A stretch of DNA of 64,000 nt from Candidatus Blochmanniella pennsylvanica str. BPEN (GCF_000011745.1 NC_007292.1:186001-250000), one strand, 5' to 3'; numbered from the stretch's first letter, positions 46,079 to 56,055 are shown. Notes: generated by a model from the letters alone, not told the origin. A program made the numbers and translations.

Positions 46079-46969
46079 CTAATGGAAAACTACATTAGAA
46101 GGCGGCGTCACTTGATAACAACCTAATATTTTCAATGAATAGGCAATTTTTTGTAATTCTCTAAGAATATGTTGTATGTATACATTATTTATGTGTGCCA
46201 TCATTTCAATAATAACTATGTTTCTCGGTCTCTCGTATGATAAAAGACGTGGTCTTAAATAAGTTATTTTAGTATTGTAAAAGTGTAATACTTTTAATAT
46301 TTCGCATAATTTCTCTGATTGCTCTTGAACAGAAATAATAAGAATAGTTTTTGTGGTTATAGAATGATTAAAAATTGCAATATTTGTATTTTTTAAAATA
46401 ATAAATCTAGTTGTATTTTTATGAGAATTAGAGAGATTATATGTCGATAGTGAATGCAATCCATAAAATTGGCCTCCTTGTTTATTTCCTAAAGCTCCTA
46501 AATTAGATTGATTTAATTTAGATACTATTTCCATGGCAACTGCGCTACTTTCACAGAATACAATTTTCCATGTCGAGAAATGTTTTAAAAATTCACTGCA
46601 TTGTTGAACGGGTTGAGGATGACTGTATATAATTTGAATTTGATTTATATCAGTATGATTATTGACTAAAATACAATGCTTTATAGGAATAGTAATTTCA
46701 TCTACTAACGACAATCGGGTGTTTAGTAATAAATCGCCTATTTCATCAATTAATCCAGAATTAGAATTCTCGATGGGAACTACACCATATTCTGCATGAT
46801 CACATTCTACTAAATTAAAAATATCATCAAATCTTCGACAGCTATGTTCTACTACTTGATTAAAATGACGGCTACTAGCATATTGCATAGCGGCAATGTG
46901 AGAATATGATCCCTTAGGACCCAAAAATGCTATATGCACTGTAGATTTATAAATCATAATAAAACTCAT
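46079..46969 (-). CDS. pheA: Prephenate dehydratase, lacking the chorismate mutase domain
   Basis: Forms phenylpyruvate from prephenate. The 296 residues align with about residue 100 to the end of the 386-residue E. coli P-protein: the dehydratase domain starts IAFLGPKGSYSH and keeps the catalytic TTRF. A C-terminal ACT domain follows, but the Phe-binding motifs are altered: GALV reads EKLC and ESRP reads RPRL. No mutase sequence can be read upstream. It appears to be a monofunctional, probably feedback-insensitive dehydratase. No pheL leader or attenuator is seen. Confidence 0.93.
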   Translation of the reverse strand: MSFIMIYKSTVHIAFLGPKGSYSHIAAMQYASSRHFNQVVEHSCRRFDDIFNLVECDHAEYGVVPIENSNSGLIDEIGDLLLNTRLSLVDEITIPIKHCILVNNHTDINQIQIIYSHPQPVQQCSEFLKHFSTWKIVFCESSAVAMEIVSKLNQSNLGALGNKQGGQFYGLHSLSTYNLSNSHKNTTRFIILKNTNIAIFNHSITTKTILIISVQEQSEKLCEILKVLHFYNTKITYLRPRLLSYERPRNIVIIEMMAHINNVYIQHILRELQKIAYSLKILGCYQVTPPSNVVFH

Positions 46970-47190
46970 TACCGTAATATTTAATATTCAAATATAACAT
47001 TTTTAGATAATTGCAGTTGCCGTAGCGTCAACAGTATCATTATAAATTAATATTTATTTATATGGATGAATATTACATTCCTTATGTATATTATATTATT
47101 AATTTAATTAATACATGTTTTAAACATTGTATCAATCATATTGATATCTACAAAAATAGATATAGATATCATATTTATAAAAGTATATAT

Positions 47191-47934
47191 TTAATATACT
47201 GGATTAGCAGCAATGATTTTTGCTACTTTGTTAGCTTGATCTGGCAAATATATATTTTGATAAGCTTGCTGCATATAATACAGTGCTTTACGAGTTGCTT
47301 GAGTATCTGGAAAGTGATATAACATTTTTTCTACACGAGCTATTACTGATATATAAGCATGTTTTTTAGAATAAAATTTCACAATGGAAAGTTCATATTC
47401 AGCTACTCTATTTTTTAAAAAAATTAAACGTTTGTAAGCGTCTAAAGAATATTGACTATCTGGATATTGGCGTATAAGTCTTACAAAGGTATGGAATGCT
47501 ATACATGCATACATGGGATTACGATCAAACCAGTTTATATTTAAATATTTTATTAATTTTTTATTATCTTCATCTAAGCACATGTTGATTACGCCATGCA
47601 TGTATAATACATAATCAAAATGTTTATGATTAGGATATAATTTAAAGAAATGTTCTATATAATTATTTGCAGATTTTAAATCGTTTAATTTGTAATAAGC
47701 ATAAATTAAGTCTAAATAAATTTGTTGCGGACAAGGATCTAATAGATATAAATTTAGTAAATTTATCAAATCCTGTGTAGCTTCTTTATAATCAGCGTTA
47801 TACAATTTGTTTTGAGCGGATTTGTAAAGATTATAAGTAGCATCATTTACAATGTTAACAGAAGCAGAGGCATAAGAAATCATAATGATACTAATAATTA
47901 ATATTGTCATTATATAGTATTGAATACGTCTCAT
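47191..47934 (-). CDS. bamD: Outer membrane protein assembly factor BamD, without lipobox
   Basis: TPR protein that works with BamA to insert outer-membrane beta-barrels. The 247 residues match the 245 of E. coli; LDLIYAYYK, DYVLYMHG, YPDSQYSLDA and DTQATRKALYYM define the repeats, and the end AKIIAAN is conserved. The signal region (about 9-24) reads IMISYASASVN where E. coli has the lipobox LAGC, and no cysteine is nearby. A signal peptidase I site after ASA (22-24) is possible. It therefore may not be lipidated. Divergent from rluD. Confidence 0.93.
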   Translation of the reverse strand: MRRIQYYIMTILIISIIMISYASASVNIVNDATYNLYKSAQNKLYNADYKEATQDLINLLNLYLLDPCPQQIYLDLIYAYYKLNDLKSANNYIEHFFKLYPNHKHFDYVLYMHGVINMCLDEDNKKLIKYLNINWFDRNPMYACIAFHTFVRLIRQYPDSQYSLDAYKRLIFLKNRVAEYELSIVKFYSKKHAYISVIARVEKMLYHFPDTQATRKALYYMQQAYQNIYLPDQANKVAKIIAANPVY

Positions 47935-48004
47935 AAAACTTTTTATTAATACTCCTTAGTAGTATGTAAATATTAGCAAATAATATGTATGTACGTTTAT
48001 TTAA

Positions 48005-49036
48005 ATGAATGCAGCATACAACAATTTGGTTGAATTTAGTATTCAACCGCATATCAATATGATAGCACCTGAATCTTACATTATAAAACCTATGATTGTG
48101 CAGGAATCTCAATCTGGAAAACGATTAGATTGTATTCTTTCTGAATTACTACCAAATTATTCACGTTCTAAAATAAAATGTTGGATCCTTTCTAAAAAAG
48201 TAAACGTTAATAATCAGACGGTTATTATACCTAAAAAAAAAATGATGGGCGGTGAATTCATTGAAATAAAAGATATTGTTAATATCGATAATAATAATAT
48301 AGTTCCTCAAGATATTCCTCTTGATATTGTATATGAAGACGATGATATTGTAGTAATAAACAAAGCAAAAAATATGGTAGTTCATCCTGGTGCTGGCAAC
48401 CATTCAGGTACTATACTAAATGCTTTGTTATATAAATATCCAGCTATCACAGAAGTATTCCGATCAGGTATTGTTCAACGGTTAGATAAGGACACCACTG
48501 GTTTAATGGTCGTCGCTAAAAACATGATTGCATATCACAGTTTGTTACGATTATTCAAAAAAAGAAAAATTATTAGGGAATATGAAGCGGTAGTTCTAGG
48601 AAATTTTTTGCATAATGAAGGGACAATCAATCAACCTATTCGAAGACATGCTGTTCATCGTACTCGCATGACAGTTAATCCTATGGGAAAATCGGCCATA
48701 ACTCACTATTCTATTATAGAATCATTTGGCATGTATACCAGAATTCGTGTACGTCTTGAAACTGGAAGAACTCATCAAATTCGTGTACATATGGCTTACA
48801 TTAATCATCCATTGCTAGGAGATCATAAATATGGAAAATCAACTTATTTCATTAAAGGTATATCTGATACAGTCAATGACTGTTTACATGTTTTAAATCG
48901 CCAAGCATTACACGCAGCTACATTGCAATTATGTCATCCTATTACTAGAATAAAAATGAAATGGGATGTGCCTTTACCAAAGGATATTATAAAATTAATA
49001 AATATATTAAGAAAAAATGAAAGACATGTTAAATAG
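48005..49036 (+). CDS. rluD: 23S rRNA pseudouridine synthase RluD
   Basis: Makes pseudouridines 1911, 1915 and 1917 in helix 69 of 23S rRNA. An N-terminal S4 domain (SRSKIKCWILSKKVNVN) is followed by the catalytic domain with Asp in RLDKDTTGLMVVAK and GRTHQIRVHMA. The first ATG gives 343 residues; an ATG at 48059 gives 325, closer to the 326 of E. coli, and is equally likely. The E. coli neighbour yfiH is absent, so clpB follows. Confidence 0.95.
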   Translation: MNAAYNNLVEFSIQPHINMIAPESYIIKPMIVQESQSGKRLDCILSELLPNYSRSKIKCWILSKKVNVNNQTVIIPKKKMMGGEFIEIKDIVNIDNNNIVPQDIPLDIVYEDDDIVVINKAKNMVVHPGAGNHSGTILNALLYKYPAITEVFRSGIVQRLDKDTTGLMVVAKNMIAYHSLLRLFKKRKIIREYEAVVLGNFLHNEGTINQPIRRHAVHRTRMTVNPMGKSAITHYSIIESFGMYTRIRVRLETGRTHQIRVHMAYINHPLLGDHKYGKSTYFIKGISDTVNDCLHVLNRQALHAATLQLCHPITRIKMKWDVPLPKDIIKLINILRKNERHVK

Positions 49037-49226
49037 CATTATTATATATCTTATGATAGAGATTTTTTGTGTACAATCGTTACTGAATATAGTCCTGGAC
49101 TTGTAATTTTTCGCTCGAAAATCACATCCTAAACTCACTGTAGTGAAATACCATATATTTATAAATTTATAGTTGTATTGCTCTTTAGGCAAATAAAAAT
49201 ATATTTTTATTCCAGTGGTTTAGATG

Positions 49227-49255
49227 CTTGAATTTTAAGTACCTAATCGCCATAT
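49227..49255 (+). promoter_or_regulatory. Sigma-32 heat-shock promoter of clpB
   Basis: CTTGAA at 49227-49232 matches the sigma-32 -35 consensus exactly. After a 15-base spacer, CGCCATAT at 49248-49255 matches seven of eight positions of CCCCATNT. It lies 70 bases before the clpB start; in E. coli clpB is driven from such a promoter. This implies an active RpoH in this organism. Confidence 0.75.
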
Positions 49256-49324
49256 CGATAGGCATATACTGGACTACAGGTATGAAATTGTTTTTATATT
49301 ATTTATAAGAGGAAAATGAATATT

Positions 49325-51901
49325 ATGCGGTTGGATCATTTTACTCATGATTTTCAATTAGCTATTTCTGATGCTCAATCCATAGCACTTAGAAAAGATA
49401 ATCAATTTGTTGAACCCATTCATGTGATGCTCGCTTTCTTAAAAGAAAAAAATGGATCAGTATATCAGATACTGGAGCGTGCGGGGTTTAATATGTCTCA
49501 GTTCACTATATTAGTTGAAGAGGCATGTGATCGTGTGCCAAAGGTAGAAGGTATTGGGGGAGATATTCAATGTTCTCATGATTTAATTAGAATATTAAAT
49601 TTATGTAATAAATTAGCACAAAAACATAATGATACTTTTATTGCGTCAGAAATGTTCGTTCTAGCAGCCATTGAATCTAATGGAACATTAAATGATTTAT
49701 TAAAAAAATCCGGAGTATCTCCAGAAAATATAAAAAAATCAACAAGCTATATACGCAATAATCACTTAGTCGATAATCAACAATCAGAATCTCAACGTCA
49801 AGCATTACAAAAATTTACTGTAGATATAACTAAATTTGCAGAGCAAGGCAATCTTGATCCTGTTATTGGTCGAGATGAAGAAATTCGTCGTACTATTCAG
49901 GTGTTACAGAGACGTACCAAAAATAATCCTGTTCTTATCGGACAACCTGGAGTAGGAAAAACTGCTATTGTGGAAGGATTGGCGCAACGTATTATTAATG
50001 GTGAAGTTCCGGAAGGACTAAAACATAGTCGCATATTAGCTTTAGATATGGGAGGACTATTAGCAGGAACAAAATATAGGGGAGAGTTTGAAGAGCGTTT
50101 AAAAAGCGTATTAAGTGATGTATCTAAAGAAGATAGTAATATCATTTTATTCATTGATGAATTGCATACTATGGTTGGAGCAGGTAAAACTGATGGCGCA
50201 ATGGATGCAAGTAATATGCTTAAACCAAGACTATCTAGAGGTGAGTTGCATTGCGTAGGAGCAACTACACTTGATGAATATAGTAAATATATTGAAAAAG
50301 ATGCAGCTTTAGAAAGACGTTTTCAAAAAATATTCGTTTCTGAGCCTAGCGTGGAAGATACTATAGCTATTCTTCGTGGGTTAAAAGAACGTTACGAATT
50401 GCATCACAATGTTCATATTACTGATCCAGCAATAGTGGCTGCTGCAATTTTATCACATCGATATATTTCTGATCGTCAGTTACCTGATAAAGCCATTGAT
50501 TTGATTGATGAAGCTGCTTCTAGCATTCGCATACAAATAGATTCTAAACCAGAAGAATTAGATAGATTAGAACGGCGTATTATACAGTTGAAATTAGAAC
50601 AACAAGCATTAAAAAAAGAATCAGATGATGCTAGCATGAAACGATTAAATCTTTTAACTACTGAGTTAATTCAGAAAGAACAAAATTATATTAATCTTGA
50701 AAAAGAATGGAAAAAAGAAAAAGTTTCTTTATCTAACGCTCAAAGCATTAAATCGGATTTAGAACAAGCAAAAATTGCTATTGACCAAGCACGCCGTGTC
50801 GGTGATTTAGCTCGTATGTCTGAATTACAATATGGTAAGATTCCAGAATTAGAAAAAAAATTATCTACAATCTTGCAATCTAATTATAAAAAGATACGTC
50901 TTTTACGAAATCGTGTTACTGATATAGAAATTGCCGCAGTATTATCTCGTTGGACTGGTATTCCCGTGTCTCGCATGTTAGCAAGTGAAAAAGATAAATT
51001 ATTAGATATGGAACATTCTTTGCATCAATTAGTTGTTGGGCAACACGAAGCAGTAAAGGCAATATCTCATGCTATTCGTCGGAGTCGTTCAGGGTTATCA
51101 GATCTTAAACGTCCAATTGGTTCGTTTATGTTTTTGGGGCCTACTGGAGTAGGAAAAACTGAATTGTGCAAGGCATTGTCTATCTTTCTTTTCGATACCA
51201 ATAATGCAATGGTGCGTATTGACATGTCTGAATTTATGGAAAAGCATTCTGTATCAAAATTGTTAGGAGCTCCTCCTGGTTATATTGGATATGAATCAGG
51301 AGGATATTTGACTGAATCAATACGTCGTAGACCGTATTCTATTATTTTGTTAGATGAAATAGAAAAAGCGCATTCAGAAATTTTTAATGTACTATTACAA
51401 GTCTTAGATGATGGACGATTAACAGATGGACATGGACGTACGGTACATTTTAATAACACTGTCATCATTATGACATCTAATTTAGGGTCAGATTTCATTC
51501 AAAAACGTTTTGGGATTGTAGATTATCAAGAAGTTAAAGTTGCAGTATTAAACATAGTTAATCAACATTTTCGTCCAGAATTTGTTAATAGGATAGATGA
51601 AATAGTAGTGTTTCATCCACTTAGCACTGAACATCTTATGAAAATTGCTAGTATTCAACTACAGCGCTTATGTGATCGTTTAGAAGAAAAAGGATATCCG
51701 AATACTAATATTACTAACGCAGTCTTGGTATTTTTATCAAAAATTGGATTTGATCCAGTATACGGTGCACGCCCATTAAAGCGTGCTATACAACAACATA
51801 TTGAAAATGCATTATCTCAAAAGATAATATCTGGGCAATTGCTGCCAGGTAAAAAAATTACTTTAGATATTGTAAATAATACAATCGTCTTTATTCAATG
51901 A
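49325..51901 (+). CDS. clpB: Chaperone disaggregase ClpB
   Basis: Hexameric AAA+ unfoldase that rescues aggregated proteins with DnaK. It has an N domain, Walker A1 GQPGVGKT, an AAA1 domain with a coiled-coil middle domain (about 410-525), Walker A2 GPTGVGKT and the C-terminal [10 protein letters not shown] motif. The ATG at 49325 (858 residues) matches the E. coli start MRLD (857 residues) and sits 11 bases after AGAGGA; an ATG at 49316 is too close to it. A 9-base-arm hairpin follows the stop. Confidence 0.97.
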   Translation: MRLDHFTHDFQLAISDAQSIALRKDNQFVEPIHVMLAFLKEKNGSVYQILERAGFNMSQFTILVEEACDRVPKVEGIGGDIQCSHDLIRILNLCNKLAQKHNDTFIASEMFVLAAIESNGTLNDLLKKSGVSPENIKKSTSYIRNNHLVDNQQSESQRQALQKFTVDITKFAEQGNLDPVIGRDEEIRRTIQVLQRRTKNNPVLIGQPGVGKTAIVEGLAQRIINGEVPEGLKHSRILALDMGGLLAGTKYRGEFEERLKSVLSDVSKEDSNIILFIDELHTMVGAGKTDGAMDASNMLKPRLSRGELHCVGATTLDEYSKYIEKDAALERRFQKIFVSEPSVEDTIAILRGLKERYELHHNVHITDPAIVAAAILSHRYISDRQLPDKAIDLIDEAASSIRIQIDSKPEELDRLERRIIQLKLEQQALKKESDDASMKRLNLLTTELIQKEQNYINLEKEWKKEKVSLSNAQSIKSDLEQAKIAIDQARRVGDLARMSELQYGKIPELEKKLSTILQSNYKKIRLLRNRVTDIEIAAVLSRWTGIPVSRMLASEKDKLLDMEHSLHQLVVGQHEAVKAISHAIRRSRSGLSDLKRPIGSFMFLGPTGVGKTELCKALSIFLFDTNNAMVRIDMSEFMEKHSVSKLLGAPPGYIGYESGGYLTESIRRRPYSIILLDEIEKAHSEIFNVLLQVLDDGRLTDGHGRTVHFNNTVIIMTSNLGSDFIQKRFGIVDYQEVKVAVLNIVNQHFRPEFVNRIDEIVVFHPLSTEHLMKIASIQLQRLCDRLEEKGYPNTNITNAVLVFLSKIGFDPVYGARPLKRAIQQHIENALSQKIISGQLLPGKKITLDIVNNTIVFIQ

Positions 51902-52229
51902 AATTTTAAAAATTTCTAACATGAAATTATTTAAGAAATTTTAAATAATTTTAATAAGCAACCATATATACATTGATATATATATGCTCGTTTTTCATGT
52001 TTTCGTATATATAGTATATATCTTTATTCATAATTTATGTTGCAAACTATAAGTTAAATGATTATTTTTTTAATCATAAAAAGATAAGAATCAAGATTCT
52101 ACAGCAACTGAAAAATAAAATAATACAATTATATTTTTAGTATAATTGAAATTATGGATCGATGTGTGAATAAAACTCAATAATTATTATAAAAATAATA
52201 TATCAAATATTTTTGTTTAAAATAAATAA
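51902..52229. other. Spacer, clpB to murB, site of a lost rRNA operon
   Basis: In E. coli clpB is followed by rrnG and murB is preceded by rrnB. Here the two genes are joined by 328 AT-rich bases with no rRNA sequence. Only a hairpin near the left end is seen. Confidence 0.6.
51909..51942 (+). terminator. Hairpin after clpB
   Basis: Arms AAAATTTCT (51909-51917) and AGAAATTTT (51934-51942) with a 16-base loop. The right arm ends in four T. Weak terminator candidate. Confidence 0.4.
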
Positions 52230-53267
52230 ATGTATGAGCATCCTTTTCAATTAAAATCATTAAATACCTTTTCAGTTAACGCATTTGCTAAAAGTGTAGT
52301 AACAGCACATCATGAACATACGTTATTAAAGTTTTGGAGGAAAGCTTATCGAAAAGGAAAACCTGTTCTTATTTTAGGAGGCGGTAGTAATATTTTATTT
52401 TTAGAAAACTATTCTGGAACAATATTATTAAATAGGATAAAGGGTATTTTTATTACAGAAAATGAAACGGCATGGCAACTACATGTTGGAGCTGGAGAAA
52501 AATGGGACGAATTAGTAGTTCATACTATCAAAAAAAATATACCGGGGCTAGAAAATTTAGCATGTATTCCAGGGTATGTGGGGGCTGCTCCAATTCAAAA
52601 TATTGGGGCTTACGGCGTTGAGTTATCTCAAATATGTGAGTATGTAGATGCTATAGATTTATATAGTGGAAAAAAAATTCGGTTTACTTGTTCTGAATGT
52701 GATTTCAAATATAGAGATAGTATTTTTAGAAATTGTTTGGAGAAATATGCTATTGTATCTGTAGGATTAAGATTATGTAAAAAGTGGAAACCCATATTAG
52801 ATTATCATGAATTAGCTCATTTAGAAAAATTTCATATTACCCCCCGTCAAATTTTTAACTTTATTTATATAATTAGACATAAAAAATTACCAGATCCTGT
52901 TTTAGTGGGAAATGCTGGTAGTTTTTTTAAAAATCCAATAATAGATATTAAAACAGCACGCTGTTTATTTCAAATTTATCCAAATATGCCTTATTTTTAT
53001 CAAAAAGATGGTAGAATAAAATTATCAGCAGGATGGTTAATAGAATATTGTCAACTAAAAGGTTATATTTTTGGGGAAGCAGCAATATATCCTAAACAGG
53101 CATTAGTATTAATTAATAGCAAAAAAATAGCTACTGGCACTGAAATTGCCGCATTAGCTCTTTACATATATAATAAGGTTGCAGATCAGTTTAATATTTA
53201 TTTACAACCTGAAGTTAGATTAATTGGTAATTATGGAGAAATAAATCCAAAAAAATTGTTCATGTAG
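52230..53267 (+). CDS. murB: UDP-N-acetylenolpyruvoylglucosamine reductase
   Basis: FAD enzyme that forms UDP-MurNAc using NADPH. FAD-binding LGGGSNILF and IPGYVGAAPIQNIGAYGVE, the catalytic Ser in GNAGSFFKNP and the catalytic Glu in LQPEVRLIG are all present. Length 345 residues against 342 in E. coli, type I MurB. It is followed by birA, as in E. coli. Supports peptidoglycan synthesis together with mrcB. Confidence 0.97.
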   Translation: MYEHPFQLKSLNTFSVNAFAKSVVTAHHEHTLLKFWRKAYRKGKPVLILGGGSNILFLENYSGTILLNRIKGIFITENETAWQLHVGAGEKWDELVVHTIKKNIPGLENLACIPGYVGAAPIQNIGAYGVELSQICEYVDAIDLYSGKKIRFTCSECDFKYRDSIFRNCLEKYAIVSVGLRLCKKWKPILDYHELAHLEKFHITPRQIFNFIYIIRHKKLPDPVLVGNAGSFFKNPIIDIKTARCLFQIYPNMPYFYQKDGRIKLSAGWLIEYCQLKGYIFGEAAIYPKQALVLINSKKIATGTEIAALALYIYNKVADQFNIYLQPEVRLIGNYGEINPKKLFM

Positions 53268-53423
53268 TAAATAATTGATATATAAATTTTATTTAATAAA
53301 TTTGAAATTAAATATATTTCTAATAATTTTTATCTTAAAATAGAATTAAAAATATATTTACGTAGTATACTGCAATGGAATTAAATATAAATATTAATTT
53401 ATTTTTTTGGAGATTTAAAAACC

Positions 53424-54239
53424 TTGTTAAGGGATAATGAAAATTATAGTTTTCCCGTATTTTACCCTTTCTTAAATGAATCTAAGATTTTAACACAATT
53501 ATCCGAAGGCAGGGTAGTTGTGTTAAATAGAGTTAATTCAACCAATCAATATATAATCGACAACATTCCATATATAAAATCGGGTGATGCTTGTGTTACA
53601 GAACACCAAACCCAAGGCAGAGGAAGACGTGATAAAATTTGGGTGGCGCCTGTTGGAGAAGGTATTTGCTTATCTATTTATTGGAAATTGAATAAGATTC
53701 CTTCAACGATGATTGAATTTAGTTTAATGATAAGTATTGTTGTGGCAAAGATATTAAAGAATTTAGGCGCATCCCAGATTAAAATTAAATGGCCTAATGA
53801 TTTGTATATTCATGGACGAAAATTAGCAGGAATTTTAATCGAAATTATAACAAGAACTGATAATATTACTCATATAATAATAGGTATTGGTATTAATTTA
53901 TCTATACGCACGCATGCAACATTAAATACTAAAATTGGTAAGAATTGGATTAATTTAATGGATATTGGCATCATGATTGATCGTAATATTTTAGTCGCCA
54001 CGCTTATTAATGTATTACGTAAGAAATTAAAAGATTTTATGCTTTTTGGGTTTACTCCATTTATTACATATTGGAAATTTTTTGATTGCTTATATAATAA
54101 ACCAGTCACATTATTAGTTGGGAATCGTACAATATGCGGCACAGCTCTTGGGATAAATATACATGGAGCTTTAATAGTGGATCAAATAAGTTCAGTATGT
54201 TATTACTCGGGAAATAATATTTCTGTTTATACATCTTAA
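53424..54239 (+). CDS. birA: Biotin-protein ligase, lacking the repressor domain
   Basis: Activates biotin as biotinyl-AMP and attaches it to acyl carrier substrates such as AccB. The catalytic domain has STNQY, GRGRRDKIW and KWPNDLYIHGRKLAGILIE with the active-site Lys. At 271 residues it lacks the roughly 50-residue N-terminal winged helix of the 321-residue E. coli protein, so it cannot repress bio genes. The start is TTG with GGAG at 53409-53412. The frame is open back to 53391, and LKTLLRDN before the start resembles the end of the lost domain. Confidence 0.92.
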   Translation: MLRDNENYSFPVFYPFLNESKILTQLSEGRVVVLNRVNSTNQYIIDNIPYIKSGDACVTEHQTQGRGRRDKIWVAPVGEGICLSIYWKLNKIPSTMIEFSLMISIVVAKILKNLGASQIKIKWPNDLYIHGRKLAGILIEIITRTDNITHIIIGIGINLSIRTHATLNTKIGKNWINLMDIGIMIDRNILVATLINVLRKKLKDFMLFGFTPFITYWKFFDCLYNKPVTLLVGNRTICGTALGINIHGALIVDQISSVCYYSGNNISVYTS

Positions 54240-54387
54240 AAATTATATTAACTATAACAATAACCGTTTGATTAACGTAAATCCCATGCTTATTGTAATA
54301 TAATATGATTAGCTCCAAACGTTTCAGTAATAAAAATCGATACTCATAATAACTGTAAAGAAAAAATTATTATTTTCATAATCGTTT

Positions 54388-55329
54388 TTATTTTCTTAAT
54401 TGAATGTTGTTTATGATATGATTCACGTCTTTTTTCAAAATTAAATTTGCGCGTTCCCGGGTCGGTAAGATATTTTCTTGCAAATTCAGTCTATTTATTT
54501 TAGTCCATAATTGCGAAGCAATAGAAGTTATATTTTTTTTAGATAATTGAGTATAACGATAAAAATAAGAATCAGGATAGGAAAAAGTAGTGTAACAAAA
54601 TTTCAAAAATCTATTGATATACCATTCTTGTAATAAATATTCTGGAGCATCAACATAAATAGAAAAATCAATAAAATCAGATACAAAAACACAAGGTAAG
54701 TTATGATGGTAATCGTGATTAGTTTGTAAAACATTTAATCCCTCCAAAATAAGAATATCTGGTTTATAAATTACCTGTTGAACATTAGGAATAATGTCAT
54801 ATATTATGTGAGAATATACAGGAATTGTCATCGATTGAACTCCAGATTTAACTTTGGAAACAAAATTTACTAAACTAGTCATATCATAAGATTGTGGAAA
54901 ACCTTTTTTTTTCATTAAATGTCGTTTTTCTAATACTTTATTAGAATACAAAAATCCATCAGTTGTTACTAATTCTACAACACGGTGTTCAGTCCATCTA
55001 CTGAGCAGTGCTTGTAAAACTTTAGCTGTAGTGCTTTTCCCTGCAGCAACACCACCAACGATACCAATAATATATGGTATATGTTGGTTTTGAATACTTA
55101 AAAATTGTTTTAAAGTATTTTGTCGTTTTATATGCGAACAAATATATAGATTAAGCAATCTAGATAATGGTAAATAAATTTCTATTACTTCATTCATAGA
55201 AAGATTATCATTTATTCCTCTTAAATTTAGGATTTCTCTTGAAGATAATGTTAATGATACCTTCTCTTGAAGAGATGACCATTCCTTGCGATTGAAAGTT
55301 AAAAATGGAACAGATGAAACATGTAGCAT
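54388..55329 (-). CDS. coaA: Pantothenate kinase
   Basis: First and usually rate-limiting step of CoA synthesis. The P-loop GGVAAGKST is near residue 93; [21 protein letters not shown] and [12 protein letters not shown] are conserved. Length 313 residues against 316 in E. coli, type I enzyme. Convergent with birA, as in E. coli. The Ala-Ala in the loop replaces Ala-Val and should not matter. Confidence 0.97.
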   Translation of the reverse strand: MLHVSSVPFLTFNRKEWSSLQEKVSLTLSSREILNLRGINDNLSMNEVIEIYLPLSRLLNLYICSHIKRQNTLKQFLSIQNQHIPYIIGIVGGVAAGKSTTAKVLQALLSRWTEHRVVELVTTDGFLYSNKVLEKRHLMKKKGFPQSYDMTSLVNFVSKVKSGVQSMTIPVYSHIIYDIIPNVQQVIYKPDILILEGLNVLQTNHDYHHNLPCVFVSDFIDFSIYVDAPEYLLQEWYINRFLKFCYTTFSYPDSYFYRYTQLSKKNITSIASQLWTKINRLNLQENILPTRERANLILKKDVNHIINNIQLRK

Positions 55330-55596
55330 ATTGTTCTATTATCATAGATAAATACTTATCTTATAGAATGAAATTTCATGTAAATACTTGATCAAAGTAA
55401 AAGATTTAATTATAATTATGTATTATAATGGAAGCTTACGAAATAACTAATAATTTTAGTTTTATTAAAGTAAATTTATTTTTACAAATGTTTTAAATAA
55501 TTGTATTATCTCAAAAATATTAGTTTAATGAAGTTTGTTTCAAAAAATGTGTTTCTAAGAAAGAATCAATGATTATTTTAATAATATTAAAATGAT

Positions 55597-55669
55597 GCCG
55601 GTGTAGCTCAATAGGAAGAGCAACTGATTTGTAATCAGTAGATCAAAGGTTCGAATCCTTTTACCGGCA
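55597..55669 (+). tRNA. thrU: tRNA-Thr (UGU)
   Basis: Acceptor GCCGGTG pairs with TACCGGC. The anticodon stem CTGAT/ATCAG holds loop TTGTA with anticodon TGT. T arm AAAGGTTCGAATCCTTT. CCA is not encoded. First of a four-tRNA cluster in E. coli order (thrU, tyrU, glyT, thrT). Confidence 0.95.
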
Positions 55670-55682
55670 TCTGCAACTTTTT

Positions 55683-55764
55683 GATGGGGTTCCCGAGCGG
55701 CTAAAGGGAGCAGACTGTAAATCTGTCGTCGTAGACTTCGAAGGTTCAAATCCTTCCCCCATCA
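55683..55764 (+). tRNA. tyrU: tRNA-Tyr (GUA)
   Basis: Class II tRNA with a long variable arm. Acceptor GATGGGG pairs with CCCCATC. Anticodon loop CTGTAAA with anticodon GTA. T arm AAGGTTCAAATCCTT. CCA is not encoded. Decodes the tyrosine codons that the AroF-TyrA products supply. Confidence 0.95.
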
Positions 55765-55836
55765 TTTTAATTATACATAAACAACAAATACCATATATTC
55801 TTGTAATATCAGGAATACGGATTTTACTATGTAGTA

Positions 55837-55908
55837 GTGGGCATCGTATAATGGTTATTACCTCAACCTTCCAAGTTGATGATGTGGGTTCAATTCCCAC
55901 TGTCCACT
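55837..55908 (+). tRNA. glyT: tRNA-Gly (UCC)
   Basis: Acceptor GTGGGCA pairs with TGTCCAC with one G-U. Anticodon loop CTTCCAA with anticodon TCC. T arm TGGGTTCAATTCCCA. CCA is not encoded. Confidence 0.95.
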
Positions 55909-55929
55909 TATATAATGTAATTGAATTAT

Positions 55930-56006
55930 GCTGATATAGCTCAGAAGGTAAGAGCGCGCCCTTGGTAAGGGTGAGGTCAGCAGTTCGAATCTGCTTATCA
56001 GCACCA
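55930..56006 (+). tRNA. thrT: tRNA-Thr (GGU)
   Basis: Acceptor GCTGATA pairs with TATCAGC. The anticodon stem CCCTT/AAGGG holds loop TGGTA with anticodon GGT. T arm CAGCAGTTCGAATCTGC. Discriminator A at 56003, followed by an encoded CCA (56004-56006), unlike the other five tRNA genes here. E. coli has tufB next; here bfr follows. Confidence 0.95.
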
Positions 56007-56016
56007 GCGTACGTCG

Positions 56017-56055
56017 TATACCTATCTTCTTATTAAAAATAAGAAGATAGGTATA
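56017..56055 (+). terminator. 18-bp-arm hairpin after the tRNA cluster
   Basis: Perfect arms (56017-56034 and 56038-56055) around AAA, 11 bases after the encoded CCA. It is one of the longest perfect hairpins in the window. A second, imperfect stem (about 56056-56082) followed by TTTTTT adds the T-tract. Together they look like the terminator and 3' processing region of the tRNA operon. Confidence 0.7.

Noticed and set aside
46970-47190. pheL leader/attenuator or a remnant of the PheA mutase domain
   Set aside because: No Phe-rich leader frame, no terminator-type hairpin and no mutase motif can be read on the minus strand.
51902-52229. rRNA remnant between clpB and murB
   Set aside because: No conserved 16S, 23S or 5S segment is recognisable.
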